NCBI RefSeq assembly: GCF_010993775.1
Contig: NZ_WOTO01000051.1
Coordinates: 1 to 64,000, forward strand
DNA: 64,000 nucleotides
Origin: Fodinicola feengrottensis
GTDB taxonomy: Bacteria > Actinomycetota > Actinomycetes > Mycobacteriales > HKI-0501
Reading direction: 5' to 3'
Positions 48,301 through 57,602 of the stretch are shown piece by piece. Under the pieces are notes generated by a model. It was not told the DNA's origin. It searched no databases and was given only the letters and a program-made list of their open reading frames with translations. The translations under genes were made by a program, and so were the position numbers. Each line of letters opens with the position of its first letter. Position 1 is the stretch's first letter.

Positions 48301-49320
48301 TTATTCGGCCGTCCGGCCGCCGGTGCTTTCCCTTTCCATCAAACGGAAATCCGCCTGCACCTCGCGAGGTGGCGCGTCCCGGTCGCCGTCGATCCTGGAC
48401 TGCAGGAATTCCAGCGACAGCCGGGCGATCTGTTCCTTGTCGGGCGAGATCGTGGTCAGTGTCGGAGTGGAGAAACGGCCGTCCTCGATATCGTCGATGC
48501 CGACGATCGCGATGTCGTCCGGCACTCGGGCGCCTATCTCGTACGCACCCCGAATGGCACCGAGTGCCAGCAGGTCGTTGAAACAGAAGACTGCGTCCGG
48601 CGGCTCAGGAAGCGACAGCAGGTCCTTGACCGCCTGGATGCCATCCGCGCGGTGGAAGGTCGCTCCCTGTTGGATCAGGTCCTCGTCCACTGGCAGCCCA
48701 GCCGTCGACAGGGCGTCCAGGTAACCCTGCAGCCGCAGCCGCGCGGTGCCCTGGCCGTCCGGCGGCTGGACGCCGATGGCCGCGATCCGGCGCCGGCCGA
48801 GGGCGACCAGGTGCTCGGTGGCGATGCCGGCGGCGGCCACGTTGTCGATGGCGACGTGGTCAGCCGGCCCTTCGAAAACCGTCTCACCCAACAAGACCAT
48901 CGGCGTGTTGTCCGTACGCGCCGCGAGTTCCTCTCGACCAACCGACAGTGGGCTCACGATCAGGCCGTCCACCAGCTGCGGCCGGATGCCGGCCAGGACG
49001 TGCCGCTCGCGCTCCAGCCGCCCGTCGGTCTGGTCGATCAAAACCGTGTAACCGCGCTCTTCGGCGGCGCGGATGACGCTGCGGGCGAGCTCGGCGAAAT
49101 ACGGCGAGTCCAGCTCCGGCAGCGCCAGCGCGATGATGCCGGACTTGCCGCGGCGCAGGTTCCGGGCCGACAGGTTGGGCCGGTAGTTCAGCTCCTTCAG
49201 CGCCGCCTCGACCTTGGACCGGGTAGTTGGGGTGACGTGCTCGTACCCATTGACCACGTTTGAGACGGTTTTCACCGAAACGCCGGCCCGCAGTGCCACA
49301 TCTCGCAAACTGGCACCCAT
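48301..49320 (-). CDS. LacI-family transcriptional regulator
   Basis: Intact, 339 residues. HTH RDVALRAGVSVKTVSNVVNG and hinge KELNYRPNLSARNLRRGKSG, followed by the periplasmic-binding fold (LIDQTDGRLERERHVLAG, VLLGETVFEGPADHVAIDNV, AVFCFNDLLALGAIRGAYE, IVGIDDIEDGRFSTPTLTTI). It binds a sugar or derivative. A CGCTT-TAC-AAGCG site lies 71 bp upstream, fitting autoregulation. No sugar operon is adjacent, so its targets are elsewhere. Confidence 0.95.
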   Translation of the reverse strand: MGASLRDVALRAGVSVKTVSNVVNGYEHVTPTTRSKVEAALKELNYRPNLSARNLRRGKSGIIALALPELDSPYFAELARSVIRAAEERGYTVLIDQTDGRLERERHVLAGIRPQLVDGLIVSPLSVGREELAARTDNTPMVLLGETVFEGPADHVAIDNVAAAGIATEHLVALGRRRIAAIGVQPPDGQGTARLRLQGYLDALSTAGLPVDEDLIQQGATFHRADGIQAVKDLLSLPEPPDAVFCFNDLLALGAIRGAYEIGARVPDDIAIVGIDDIEDGRFSTPTLTTISPDKEQIARLSLEFLQSRIDGDRDAPPREVQADFRLMERESTGGRTAE

Positions 49321-49390
49321 CGAGTGGGCCTCCCCTCATCGCCGCAAACCGCACAACCGGGTCGTACGTACGCGTTAAGTATCACGGATA

Positions 49391-49403
49391 CGCTTTACAA
49401 GCG
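49391..49403. promoter_or_regulatory. LacI-type operator
   Basis: CGCTTTACAAGCG, an inverted repeat of CGCTT/AAGCG around a central triplet, in the upstream region of the lacI-type gene. The form is typical of LacI-family sites. Confidence 0.6.
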
Positions 49404-49496
49404 CACGCCCGATACTGTTAACTTCTCACAACCTGCTGTGGTGAGTGGTTCCCGCGGCACGAAGAGCCAGACCCTGGTGTGCGGTGCCGGACTCCC

Positions 49497-49757
49497 TCAC
49501 ACCAGGGTCTGATCAACGAAACACCATCTCCAGTTCTCGCCCGGTTCGGCCGAGGCCATCACCGGGTGGTCGTCGGCGGCGAAGTGCGCGCTCGCGTGCC
49601 GGGACGGCGACGAGTCGCAGCAGCCGACCTTTCCGCAGCTCAGGCACAGTCGAAGATGGACCCAGCGGGTGCCGGCGGCGAGACAGTCCTCGCAAGCGCC
49701 CGGTGTCCGCGGCTCGATGTCCGGGTTGACAGTGCCCACATGAACGCAACTGGGCAT
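49497..49757 (-). CDS. UBP-type zinc-finger protein
   Basis: Intact, 86 residues. The Zn-UBP fold ligands are visible: SCVHVGT (Cys/His), GACEDCLAAG, LRLCLSCGKVGCCD, then SRHASAHFAADDHPVM and WRWCFVD. In eukaryotes the fold binds ubiquitin tails; in actinobacteria stand-alone copies are widespread with unknown role. ATG follows GGGGAG by about 8 bp. It lies divergently beside a CPA1 antiporter gene, a pairing I recall from other actinobacteria. Confidence 0.9.
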   Translation of the reverse strand: MPSCVHVGTVNPDIEPRTPGACEDCLAAGTRWVHLRLCLSCGKVGCCDSSPSRHASAHFAADDHPVMASAEPGENWRWCFVDQTLV

Positions 49758-49932
49758 TGGCGATCTCCCCTACTGAAGTCAGATGGTGGTCAAAGTAGTG
49801 CCCCGGCGGACCAGCGTAGGCCGGTGACGCGCCAACTGCCGGAATAGCCTTCGACCGGGCCCGCTTGGGTGGGAGTGCGGCCTGCTTCATCATGGGGGCG
49901 AGCACCGGTCAGGCAGCAGCGCAAGGAGAACA

Positions 49933-51531
49933 ATGCACGGTACTTTCACCCTGTTTGGGCTGGTCGTCGGCGCTGTGCTGGTGGCAGGAGCGGCCCGGAA
50001 GCTGAAGCTGTCGGCGCCCATCCTGCTCGTCCTGGTCGGCCTCGCGGCCGCTTTCGTGCCCGGTTTGCCGGACTACTCCCTCACTCGCCTGGATCCAGAG
50101 GTCTTCCTCTTCCTGGTGCTGCCGCCGCTGCTTTATTCGGAGGCGGTGGACAGCTCGTACATGGGCTTCCGGCGAAACATGCGGGCGATCGGGCTGCTGT
50201 CGGTCGGCCTCGTACTCATGACGACCATCGTCGTCGGGGTGGTCATGCACATGGCCGTGGGCCTGTCCATCGCGGCGGCTTTCATGCTGGGCGCGCTGGT
50301 GGCGCCGCCGGACGCGGTCGCGGCCATGTCCATCGGTCGTACGCTCGGGCTGCCGCGGCAGATGCTGACCGTGCTGGGCGGCGAGAGCCTGCTCAACGAC
50401 GCCACCGCGCTGACCGCGTACAGGGTGGCGCTGGCCGCGGTCCTCGGCGGTGGCGTCTCGCTGTTGGAGGGCGCGACCGGCTTCCTGATCGCGGCCGCCG
50501 GCGGTGTCATCGTGGGCCTGATCGCGGGCCCGATCCTGCACTGGGTCCGGATGCGGCTGGCCGATCCGGTGCTGGAGAACGTGCTGGCACTGCTCATCCC
50601 GTTCGTGGTGTACGCGTTGGCCGAATCGCTGCACCTCGGTTCGTACGCGGCATCCGGGGTGCTCGCGGTGGTGGTCGTGGGGCTCTATCTCGGGCACCGC
50701 AACTCGCAGACGACGTACGCGGCCCGGCTGATCGCCGGCGGGGTCTGGAAGATGGTCAAGTTCTTCCTGGAGTCGATCGTGTTCGCGCTGATCGGCCTGC
50801 AGCTGCCGAGCGTGCTGGCCGGGCAGACCGGCAAGTCCGCGACCGTCCTGATCATCAGCGGGGTGGGGATCGTGCTGCTGGTGATCGTGATCCGTTTCGT
50901 GTGGGTGTTCCCGGCCTCGTACCTGCCGCGGATCCTGGTGAGGCGGATCCGGGAGGACAACCCGAACTACAGCTGGCGGAACCCGACCATCGTGTCGTGG
51001 TCCGGGATGCGCGGAGTGGTCTCGCTGGCCGCCGCGTTCGCGATCCCGACGAACGTGCCCGGCCGCGGCACGATCCTGTTCCTGGTTTTCTGCGTGGTGC
51101 TCGGCACCCTGGTCGTCCAGGGCCTGACCCTGCCATCGCTGATCCGCCGGATCGGCATTTCCACCAACGACACCTTCTCCGACAACCTGGCCGAGGCGAA
51201 CGCCCAGCATGCCGCGATCCGGGCCGCTGTCGACCGGTTGGACACCGTCTTGGAATCCGAGGACATCGAGCCGCCGGACGGTGTCGCCGACCGGCTGCGA
51301 GCATGGGCCGACAGCCGGCAGTTGGGCGCCTGGGAGCGGCTCGGCTCCGGGCCGGGACGCGATGCCAAGGAGACCCCGTCGGCGGCCTTTCGAAGGCTTC
51401 GTCGGGAGATGCTCACCGCGGAACGGGATGTCTTCGTGTCGATGCGGGACAGCGGCAGCATCGATGACGAGGTGCTTCGGCGGGTCTTCCACGAGTTGGA
51501 TCTCGAAGAGGCCATGCTGGCTCGGGAATGA
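49933..51531 (+). CDS. Na+/H+ antiporter, CPA1/NhaP type
   Basis: Intact, 532 residues, about twelve membrane helices. The ion-binding stretch ALVAPPDAVAAMSIGRTLGL followed by GGESLLNDATALTAYRV is the CPA1 signature, and the conserved Arg helix lies in WSGMRGVVSLAAAFAIP. The cytoplasmic C terminus of about 110 residues is charged and probably regulatory. It exchanges Na+ or K+ for protons for pH and salt homeostasis. Coupled to the next gene by ATGA overlap. Confidence 0.94.
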   Translation: MHGTFTLFGLVVGAVLVAGAARKLKLSAPILLVLVGLAAAFVPGLPDYSLTRLDPEVFLFLVLPPLLYSEAVDSSYMGFRRNMRAIGLLSVGLVLMTTIVVGVVMHMAVGLSIAAAFMLGALVAPPDAVAAMSIGRTLGLPRQMLTVLGGESLLNDATALTAYRVALAAVLGGGVSLLEGATGFLIAAAGGVIVGLIAGPILHWVRMRLADPVLENVLALLIPFVVYALAESLHLGSYAASGVLAVVVVGLYLGHRNSQTTYAARLIAGGVWKMVKFFLESIVFALIGLQLPSVLAGQTGKSATVLIISGVGIVLLVIVIRFVWVFPASYLPRILVRRIREDNPNYSWRNPTIVSWSGMRGVVSLAAAFAIPTNVPGRGTILFLVFCVVLGTLVVQGLTLPSLIRRIGISTNDTFSDNLAEANAQHAAIRAAVDRLDTVLESEDIEPPDGVADRLRAWADSRQLGAWERLGSGPGRDAKETPSAAFRRLRREMLTAERDVFVSMRDSGSIDDEVLRRVFHELDLEEAMLARE

Positions 51532-52166
51532 TCTACGCAAACCGCCATAATGCCGGCGTACGACTGGCCGGGCTGGTCGCCGACTTCGTACCGGCCCACC
51601 CGCTCGTCCTCGCGCTGCCCCGCGGTGGAGTGCCGGTGGCGGCTCCGGTGGCAGCCGCGCTGGGCTGCTCGCTGGATGTCCTGGTCGTACGCAAGATCGG
51701 CCTGCCCTGGCAGCCCGAGATGGGTGTTGGCGCGATCGCCGAGGGTGGTGCGTCCGTGCTGGATGAGGACGTGTTGCGGCAGCTGCGGCTGGACCGGGCG
51801 GCGCTGGAGCCCGTCCTCGCGCGGGAACGGGCCGAGCTGGACCGGCGGGTCGCCGCGTACCGGGATGGGCTCGCCCTTTCGCTCGCCGGCCGTACGGTCG
51901 TCCTGGTCGATGACGGCTTGGCGCGCGGGGTGACGGCCCGGGCGGCCGTGGCGGCGGCTGGCGCGCTGGGAGCGACGGCGGTGTGGCTCGCGGTGCCGGT
52001 CGCCGCGCCGCCGGGCCGGCCGGGGTTGGGGGGGGTGGTGTGCGATCGGGTGATCTGCCCGTGGCAGCCGGCCGGGTTTGGGGCGGTCGGGCAGTATTAC
52101 CGGGATTTCGCGCCGGTCCCGGACAGCGAAGTGCAGGAGCTGCTGCGTGCCGCTCGTCCGTGCTGA
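51528..52166 (+). CDS. Phosphoribosyltransferase-family protein
   Basis: Intact, 212 residues. PRTase fold with the PRPP-binding loop TVVLVDDGLARGVTARAAVA and the N-terminal LVLALPRGGVPVAAPVA. VVRKIGLPWQPEMGVGAIAE is typical of the stand-alone PRTase-like proteins often linked to dienelactone hydrolase genes. Substrate unknown. Translationally coupled to the antiporter gene. Confidence 0.9.
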   Translation: MIYANRHNAGVRLAGLVADFVPAHPLVLALPRGGVPVAAPVAAALGCSLDVLVVRKIGLPWQPEMGVGAIAEGGASVLDEDVLRQLRLDRAALEPVLARERAELDRRVAAYRDGLALSLAGRTVVLVDDGLARGVTARAAVAAAGALGATAVWLAVPVAAPPGRPGLGGVVCDRVICPWQPAGFGAVGQYYRDFAPVPDSEVQELLRAARPC

Positions 52167-52231
52167 CGGGACGTTTTACGCGGGTCGTCGTTGCTTACGC
52201 GCGCGAAACGCGTGGCTTTTTGTGGTGACGT

Positions 52232-52272
52232 CTTAGACCCACGTACCCCCCCCCGCCCGTTGGGTGGGGGCC
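52232..52272. repeat. G/C hairpin related to the MITE family A core
   Basis: ACCCACGTACCCCCCCCGCC then CGTTGGGTGGGGG can form a stem CCCCC(G)CCC/GGGTGGGGG. It resembles the internal hairpins of the family A elements but has no terminal repeats. It lies between the convergent PRTase and EcsC genes and may act as a terminator. Confidence 0.5.
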
Positions 52273-52333
52273 CACCATGGCACATAAGAAATCGGCAAAA
52301 CGGGCATTTGGTCTGTTGTCCACAGGCCGAGCT

Positions 52334-53072
52334 TTAGCTGGGTTCGGGTGCGATCGCCGTACGTCCGCTGCCCCGGCGCTGCTCGTACATCGCGATCGTT
52401 TTGCGGGCAAGCTGCTTGGTCGAGTGCGCGTTGCCCATCGCGGCGAGCGGTACCGAAAGGACGGGTACGGCCCGCAGGAGGGCGCGTTTGCCCAGCTTGA
52501 GGCCGACCATCGGCCAGCCGGCGGGCCACGTCCCAGGTCGAGCCGCCTCCTCCGTGCGCCAGCAAATCCGTCGCGGGCGTGCGGCGGGCGGCCACCCTGA
52601 CCGCCGTCTCGGCCAGGCTCATCGCCTCGTGGACGCCGGTCAGCACCAGGATCTCGGCGGCCCGCTCGCGGTCGCACGGGTCGAGCTCGTAGACCGCCGA
52701 CAGGAAGATGATCATCCGCGCCTGGTTCCAGGCCAGCACGCCCACGTCGGCGACCGCGCCGGGCAGGCCGAGGACGCCACCGGCGGCGCCGGAATAGCGG
52801 GAGAGCCGGGTGAAGCGGTCACGGACCCGCTTCGCCAGCCAGCGCGGAGTCGTACGCCCCGACCGCGCGCGTGCGAACCAGTCGCGCGCCTCGGGCCCGG
52901 TCCGGCGTACCGCCTCCAGCGCCAGATGTTCCGGCGCGTGCAACGGGTCGGCGCGCAGCTCAGCGAACAAGCCATCGGGCAGAATTGGCCGGCCGGCGTC
53001 CGGGTCAGGGGCTGGAACGTTCTGCTGGGCTGCGGCGTTCACCCTGTTCAGGATAGGGACTGCGAAGTCCAC
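52334..53072 (-). CDS. EcsC-family protein (one frameshift)
   Basis: EcsC homologues are poorly understood and linked to ABC exporter or membrane-protein maturation. Visible: DRFTRLSRYSGAAGGVLGLP, VADVGVLAWNQARMIIFLSA, VYELDPCDRERAAEILVLTG, all typical. An extra base near 52520 shifts the last ~60 residues, which read VGLKLGKRALLRAVPVLSVP and end AIAPEPS at 52334. No signal peptide. The N-terminal ~40 residues are variable. Confidence 0.83.
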
Positions 53073-53155
53073 GTTGGCTCACCCGACCGCGCCGCCGCGC
53101 CGTAGCTGAAGGCGCCTGCGCGCGGATCGCGGGGCACCGGGCAAACTGGAGCATT

Positions 53156-54940
53156 GTGGAGACAAAGCACGGGGAAGGCACGACTCCGTGGTGGCTCAGT
53201 CAGCGACGCTGGCTGCCCGCCGCGCTCGCCGTCCTTTCCGCGCTCTACGGGGTAATCAGCATTTGGAGCGCGGTCAGCCCGCACGACCGCTACCGGTTCA
53301 AGATGCTCGCGGAGTTCGTGCCGGGGCCAGTCACGTTAACGGCCGGGCTGTTGGTGGTGGCCTCTGGAATGGTCCTGATCCTGCTCGCGCACGGCCTGCG
53401 TCGGCGCAAGCGGCGGGCTTGGCGGCTCGCGGTCGGTATCTGCGCTGTGCTGATCGTCACGCATGTCGGCAAAGGGCTCGACCTTGAAGAGGCGTTCCTC
53501 GCGCTGGTCCTGTTGGCGCTGCTGGTGTACGGCCGGGCCGAGTTCACCGCCAAGGGCGACCGCTCGACCCGGTTGATCGCGGTTGCCGCGGTGGTCGTCA
53601 TCTACGCGGTCGGGTTCATCGCCGGCATGCTCGCCATCGGCGTCTACCACCGCAAGCTCACCGGTCATCCGACCCTGTTGGCGGCGGCCTGGACCACCGT
53701 GCGGGGATTCATCGGGCAGACCGGCCCGGTGCAATACCGGAACGTCCGCTACGAGAGTCTCGCGACGACTTTTCTCGTCAGCGTCACCGTGCTGGCGATC
53801 ATCATCGGCGCGTACTTGCTGCTCCGCCCGTTGGAACCCAAGGCGTACCTGACAAACGACGACTCCAAGCGCCTGCACGAGCTGTTGGACAGGTTCGGCT
53901 CCCGCGACTCACTCGGATACTTCGCCCTGCGTACGGACAAAAGCGTGGTCTGGTCGCCCACCGGAAAGGCCGCCGTCCCGTACCGGGTGGTCGCCGGAGT
54001 GGCGCTGGGCCAGCGGTGATCCGATCGGTGATCCGGAGGCCTGGCCGGGCGCGATCAAGCCGTTCATCGAGCTCTGCCGCGAATACGCCTGGCTGCCGGC
54101 TGTCATTGGCTGCTCGGAACAGGGCGGCACTGTGTACGCCCGTGAAGCCGGCCTGCACGTGCTGGAGATCGGCGACGAGGCGGTCGTTCAAGTCGCTGAC
54201 TTCAGCCTGTCCGGTCGCACCATGCGCAACGTCCGGCAGACCGTCAACAGGGTCAAGCGCGCCGGCTATGTGGCCCGCGTACGACGGTTGAGCGAACTCA
54301 CCCAGGCCGAGGTCGCCGAGATCGCCCGGGTGGCGGCCGCCTGGCGCGGCGCTGAGACCGAGCGCGGTTTCTCCATGGCGCTGGGCCGCTTCGGTGACCC
54401 TGAGGACGGCGACTGCGTCGTCGTCACCGCCCACACAGTGGACCCTGAGGAGCCCGGAGCCGAGCGACTGCGTGCGCTGCTCAACTTCGTACCGTGGGGC
54501 CCGATGGCCTGTCTCTGGACCTCATGCGGCGAGACCGGGACGCCGACGGCGGCCTCAACGAGTTCCTGATCTGCTCGCTGATGGAACAGTGCGGCGGCCT
54601 CGGGGTGAAGCGAGTGTCCCTGAACTTCGCGATGTTCCGCTCAGCCCTCGCCCGCGGCGAGAAACTCGGCGCTGGCCCGGTCAGCCGGATGTGGAGCCGG
54701 CTGCTCACCTTCGCCTCCCGCTGGTGGCAGATCGAGTCTCTCTACCGCTTCAACGAGAAGTTCGCCCCCACCTGGATGCCGCGGTTCGTCTGCTACCCCT
54801 CGGCCGGCTCACTGATCCGCATCGCCATGGCCGCCATGGAAGCCGAGGCATTCTGGACCCGCCCCGCCGCCATCCGCCGACTCGCCGGCCGGGTCCCGCT
54901 CGGCTACGGCGAGCGCCAGGCCGTACAGAACAGCCAGTGA
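53156..54940 (+). CDS. MprF/LysX-like phosphatidylglycerol aminoacyltransferase (DUF2156, frameshifted)
   Basis: The N-terminal half has about six membrane helices (LPAALAVLSALYGVISIWSA; VTLTAGLLVVASGMVLILLA). The C-terminal half is the DUF2156 aminoacyl-transfer domain, GNAT-like, with RFGSRDSLGYFALRTDKSVV, VADFSLSGRTMRNVRQTVNR, and NEKFAPTWMPRFVCYPS. Two compensating indels: an extra G near 54010 (AGVALASGDP) and a missing G near 54497 (VPWGPDGLSLDL). It probably attaches an amino acid to a membrane lipid, lowering negative surface charge and giving resistance to cationic peptides. No lysyl-tRNA synthetase domain is fused. Confidence 0.88.
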
Positions 54941-55028
54941 CCGCCGTCACTGGCCGACCCTGCTTTACCCGGCAGTTAGCTGGCTGTGTATCGTCATTTG
55001 CCGGTGGCCCGTTGATTACGAGGCACCG

Positions 55029-55118
55029 GGAGGCTTCGCCTAGTTGGCCTATGGCGCCGCACTGCTAATGCGGTTGGGGGCTTAAACCCCCTCCCGGGTT
55101 CGAATCCCGGAGCCTCCG
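55029..55118 (+). tRNA. tRNA-Ser (anticodon GCT)
   Basis: Acceptor arms GGAGGCT/AGCCTCC pair fully, discriminator G. Anticodon stem CCGCA/TGCGG with loop CTGCTAA gives GCT. The long variable arm (GGGGG...CCCCC) is a class II feature. T arm with GGTTCGAATCC. No CCA encoded. Confidence 0.95.
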
Positions 55119-55157
55119 CGCACCATCGCACTATTGTTGTATCGCAGCGAAAGCTGT

Positions 55158-55230
55158 GCGCCCGTAGCTCAACGGATAGAGCACTTGACTACGGATCAAG
55201 AGGTTGTAGGTTCGAATCCTACCGGGCGCG
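55158..55230 (+). tRNA. tRNA-Arg (anticodon ACG)
   Basis: Acceptor arms GCGCCCG/CGGGCGC, discriminator G. D arm TAGCTCAACGGATAGAGCA, anticodon stem CTTGA/TCAAG with loop CTACGGA giving ACG (A34 expected to become inosine), T arm AGGTTCGAATCCT. No CCA encoded. An AbiE locus follows downstream. Confidence 0.95.
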
Positions 55231-55249
55231 CGTCAGGTTGAGACAGGTC

Positions 55250-55286
55250 AGAGGCCCTACACCGGATCACGGTGCAGGGCCTCTGT
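55250..55286 (+). terminator. Hairpin downstream of tRNA-Arg
   Basis: Arms CAGAGGCCCT and AGGGCCTCTG, extended inside by CACCG/CGGTG with single-base bulges and loop GATCA, then TTCTG. Strong stem-loop 20 bp after the tRNA; a probable terminator for the tRNA transcript. Confidence 0.7.
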
Positions 55287-55460
55287 TCTGTCCAGGGAGC
55301 CAGGTGCAGCAGCAAAGTGCAGCAGCAGCGAAGTAAAAAAACTGCCTACGCGACCTCCGGGCCATTGTTGAGGCGCTTCGGAGCCTCGCGGGTCTGCTTG
55401 GATGAAGCTCGGAGCGTGTCAGCCATGGCCGACCCTGTTGGGCTCATCACTGGCATATCT

Positions 55461-55477
55461 GTAGTGTTAGACACTAC
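55461..55477. promoter_or_regulatory. AbiE operator-like inverted repeat
   Basis: GTAGTGT-TAG-ACACTAC, perfect 7-bp arms, ending just before the GGAGG ribosome site of the abiEi gene (start 55491). AbiEi antitoxins are known to repress their own operon through inverted repeats, which fits this site. Confidence 0.75.
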
Positions 55478-55490
55478 GGAGGTGACACTC

Positions 55491-56135
55491 ATGGCCACCA
55501 AGTCAAGTCGCTGCACGAGTACCCGCTGATCTGTTGCTTCGTGGCCGGGTGCTCCGGCCCGTTGACGCCGAGCACATTTACAGCAATCCTCGGGCCGAGT
55601 TCGCTCGGCTGGAGCGAGCAGGAGCGCTCCACCGGCTCGCCCCTGGGCTTTTCGCCGCTGTCCCGGACGATCACGTAGGCAGGAAGTGGCGACCACCGCT
55701 CGAGGCCGTCGCGCTCGGCACCGCGGGCACCGGCGGCCACACGACCAGCAGCGCGTTGATGGGCATCAGTGCAGCGCGCGTTCATGGCGCTTTGCCGCGC
55801 GCTCTCAATGTCGCGGTCGTCGCCGTGGAACGCCATAGAAACACTTTGCAACTCACCGACCGCAAGGCCGCAGTCCTTTTCGTCCGCCGCGCCGTCGCGC
55901 GCCTCGACGTTCAGCGTCACCAGACCGAACTCGGCCAAGGCTGGGTCACCACCGTTGAGCAGACTCTGCTCGACCTCATCGCCCGTCCTGAACTGGGTGA
56001 CGTCCAGACGCTGCGAGAGAAGCCGTGGCGTCCTTGATTCCGCGCGCCGACATGGCGCTGCTACGCGACCTCGCAACCCAGCAACGCCGACGCCGCGCGC
56101 TCGATGACGCGCTTGACGCTCACGAGGCAGCCTGA
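55491..56135 (+). CDS. abiEi: AbiEi-type antitoxin/transcriptional repressor (frameshifted)
   Basis: Type IV toxin-antitoxin antitoxin with an N-terminal winged helix and C-terminal antitoxin domain. It starts MATKS with GGAGG 8 bp upstream. After an extra base near 55508 it reads ARVPADLLLRGRVLRPVDAE, then the wing-proximal FARLERAGALHRLAPGLFAA. The C-terminal domain has HTTSSALMGISAARVHGALP and TTVEQTLLDLIARPELGD. A missing base near 56015 restores VASLIPRADMALLRDLATQQ, ending HEAA at 56135. The toxin GTG start is 1 bp after the stop. Represses itself through the repeat at 55461-55477 (family knowledge). Confidence 0.83.
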
Positions 56136-56136
56136 C

Positions 56137-56889
56137 GTGCTCGAACCGACCGAACTACGGGACGTCTCCGCCGCCTTCGGCGTCGACGAGGGCCAGGTTC
56201 TGCGGGATCACCTGATCTCGCATTTACTTGCCGCGATCAGCGCAGAGGCCGTTCATGAAATCGTGTTTTTCGGCGGCACAGCGTTGGCCCGCAGCGTCGT
56301 CCCCGACGGCTGACTTTCGGAGGACATCGATCTACTCGCGATCGGCAGACGTTCCGAGGTCGCGGCACAGCTCACGGCAACGCTCCCACGAGCGCTGCGA
56401 CGGGAGTTCCCCGACCTCGGCTGGGATCCCGCACTGACCGAGGTACGAGAGCCCGCACCAGCCATTCTCCGCAGCGCCGACGGCCTGATGGTCCGCATCC
56501 AGCTGCTTAGCGCCACAGGATATCCACGGTGGCCCACCGAAGAGGTCAATCTAGTGCAGCGCTATTCCGACGCCGGGCCTGCTCGGCTCGTCGTGCCGAC
56601 CGCTCCCGGATTCGCCGCAGCGAAAGCGACGGCCTGGTACGACCGCCGCGCCTCCCGCGACCTCTGGGACCTGTGGGCTCTCGCCGTGCGCGGCCACATC
56701 AACCGTAAGGCGGCCGACCTCTACGCTCGTTTGGGTCCGACCAACCGCACGCCCAACCCCAAGGACTATGCGACACCACCGGGCCAGGATCGCTGGAACC
56801 GGGACCTTGGCGCTCAGATCCGGCTGACAGTCACCGCTGCGGAGGCCGCGGAGACAGTCGCTGAGGCTTGGCGCGAAGTGGGCAGCTAA
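56137..56889 (+). pseudogene. abiEii: AbiEii-type nucleotidyltransferase toxin with in-frame nonsense codon
   Basis: MNT-fold toxin that in active relatives transfers nucleotides to tRNA and stops growth. The N-terminal domain is VLEPTELRDVSAAFGVDEGQ; the active-site motif VFFGGTALARSVVPDG is followed by a TGA codon (56311-56313), then in the same frame LSEDIDLLAIG, the catalytic Asp-x-Asp. The stop replaces the conserved Arg of RxSEDIDL; a single C-to-T change from CGA explains it. The rest is uninterrupted to KATAWYDRRASRDLWDLWAL and the stop at 56889. Downstream parts would not be translated, so the toxin should be inactive unless the stop is read through or an error. Confidence 0.85.
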
Positions 56890-56947
56890 CCACGGAATCA
56901 ATGGAGAAGGTGGATGCCCGCGCATCGACTACTTCGCTCGCTCCAGC

Positions 56948-57484
56948 TCATGAAGAGAGTTCCCGCTCGACGTCGAGGAGCCCGAGAATGACCTCGTCGA
57001 TGAATTCCCCGTTTACCCATGCCGCGCGGCGCAAGGTTCCTTCGAGTACGAATCCTGCGTGGCCGGCCGCCCGAATCATCGCGGCATTGTCGGCCAGTGT
57101 CTCGATCTGCAACCGGTGCAGGCCACGGACCTGGAAACCGTAATGGCACAGCACCCGTACCGTGTCGGTGCCCAGCCCACGGCCGCGGAACGCCGGGCGC
57201 AGCGAGAGCCCGAGGTGGGCTGTTCTGTTGTGGACATCGATGCCCCACAACAGCGCCTCACCCGCCAGCTCGCCGTCAGCGAGGTGGACCGCGGAGAAGA
57301 ACGCCACCTCATCGGAAGGATCGGCGACGGCGTAGGGCGACGCGGAGGAGCCGGGCGCGATGGGTCGCCATGGACGTGAATCTGCCCGTGACCGGGTCGC
57401 CACATCGTCATAGAGCTCAGACTGTAGAACGGGGACGTCGGTTTGGAACCGGGCACGCAGTCCGATCTTGTCACCACGGAGCAT
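56948..57484 (-). CDS. GNAT-family N-acetyltransferase (RimJ/RimL-like)
   Basis: Intact, 178 residues. The acetyl-CoA pyrophosphate loop RPAFRGRGLGTDTVRVLCHY and the late motif LHRLQIETLADNAAMIRAAG are typical of RimJ/L-like enzymes acetylating protein N termini or small amines. The tail GTLRRAAWVNGEFIDEVILG is also conserved. ATG at 57484 begins a normal domain. Stands alone beside the AbiE locus. Substrate unknown. Confidence 0.9.
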   Translation of the reverse strand: MLRGDKIGLRARFQTDVPVLQSELYDDVATRSRADSRPWRPIAPGSSASPYAVADPSDEVAFFSAVHLADGELAGEALLWGIDVHNRTAHLGLSLRPAFRGRGLGTDTVRVLCHYGFQVRGLHRLQIETLADNAAMIRAAGHAGFVLEGTLRRAAWVNGEFIDEVILGLLDVERELSS

Positions 57485-57602
57485 GCCGTGATCCTGCCTG
57501 ACGCGACAGGCCGGACCAACCTCATTCTCGGCGTGCTCCTGCGGGGCAAGCTGCGCGCGTACGTCTCGGGGACGGTGGCGTGGGGCCGGTAGAGTCGGGC
57601 AA

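Noticed and set aside
49909..51540. A 543-codon minus-strand open frame opposite the antiporter gene
   Set aside because: Same explanation: a His/Gln/Arg-rich shadow of an intact CPA1 antiporter gene.
55346..55424. A possible 26-residue peptide gene on the minus strand between tRNA-Arg and abiEi
   Set aside because: Too short to judge, no clear ribosome site, and probably only an open stretch or a remnant.
55158..56889. tRNA-Arg as the attachment site of an integrated island carrying AbiE
   Set aside because: No integrase gene and no repeat of the tRNA 3' end were found downstream in the window.
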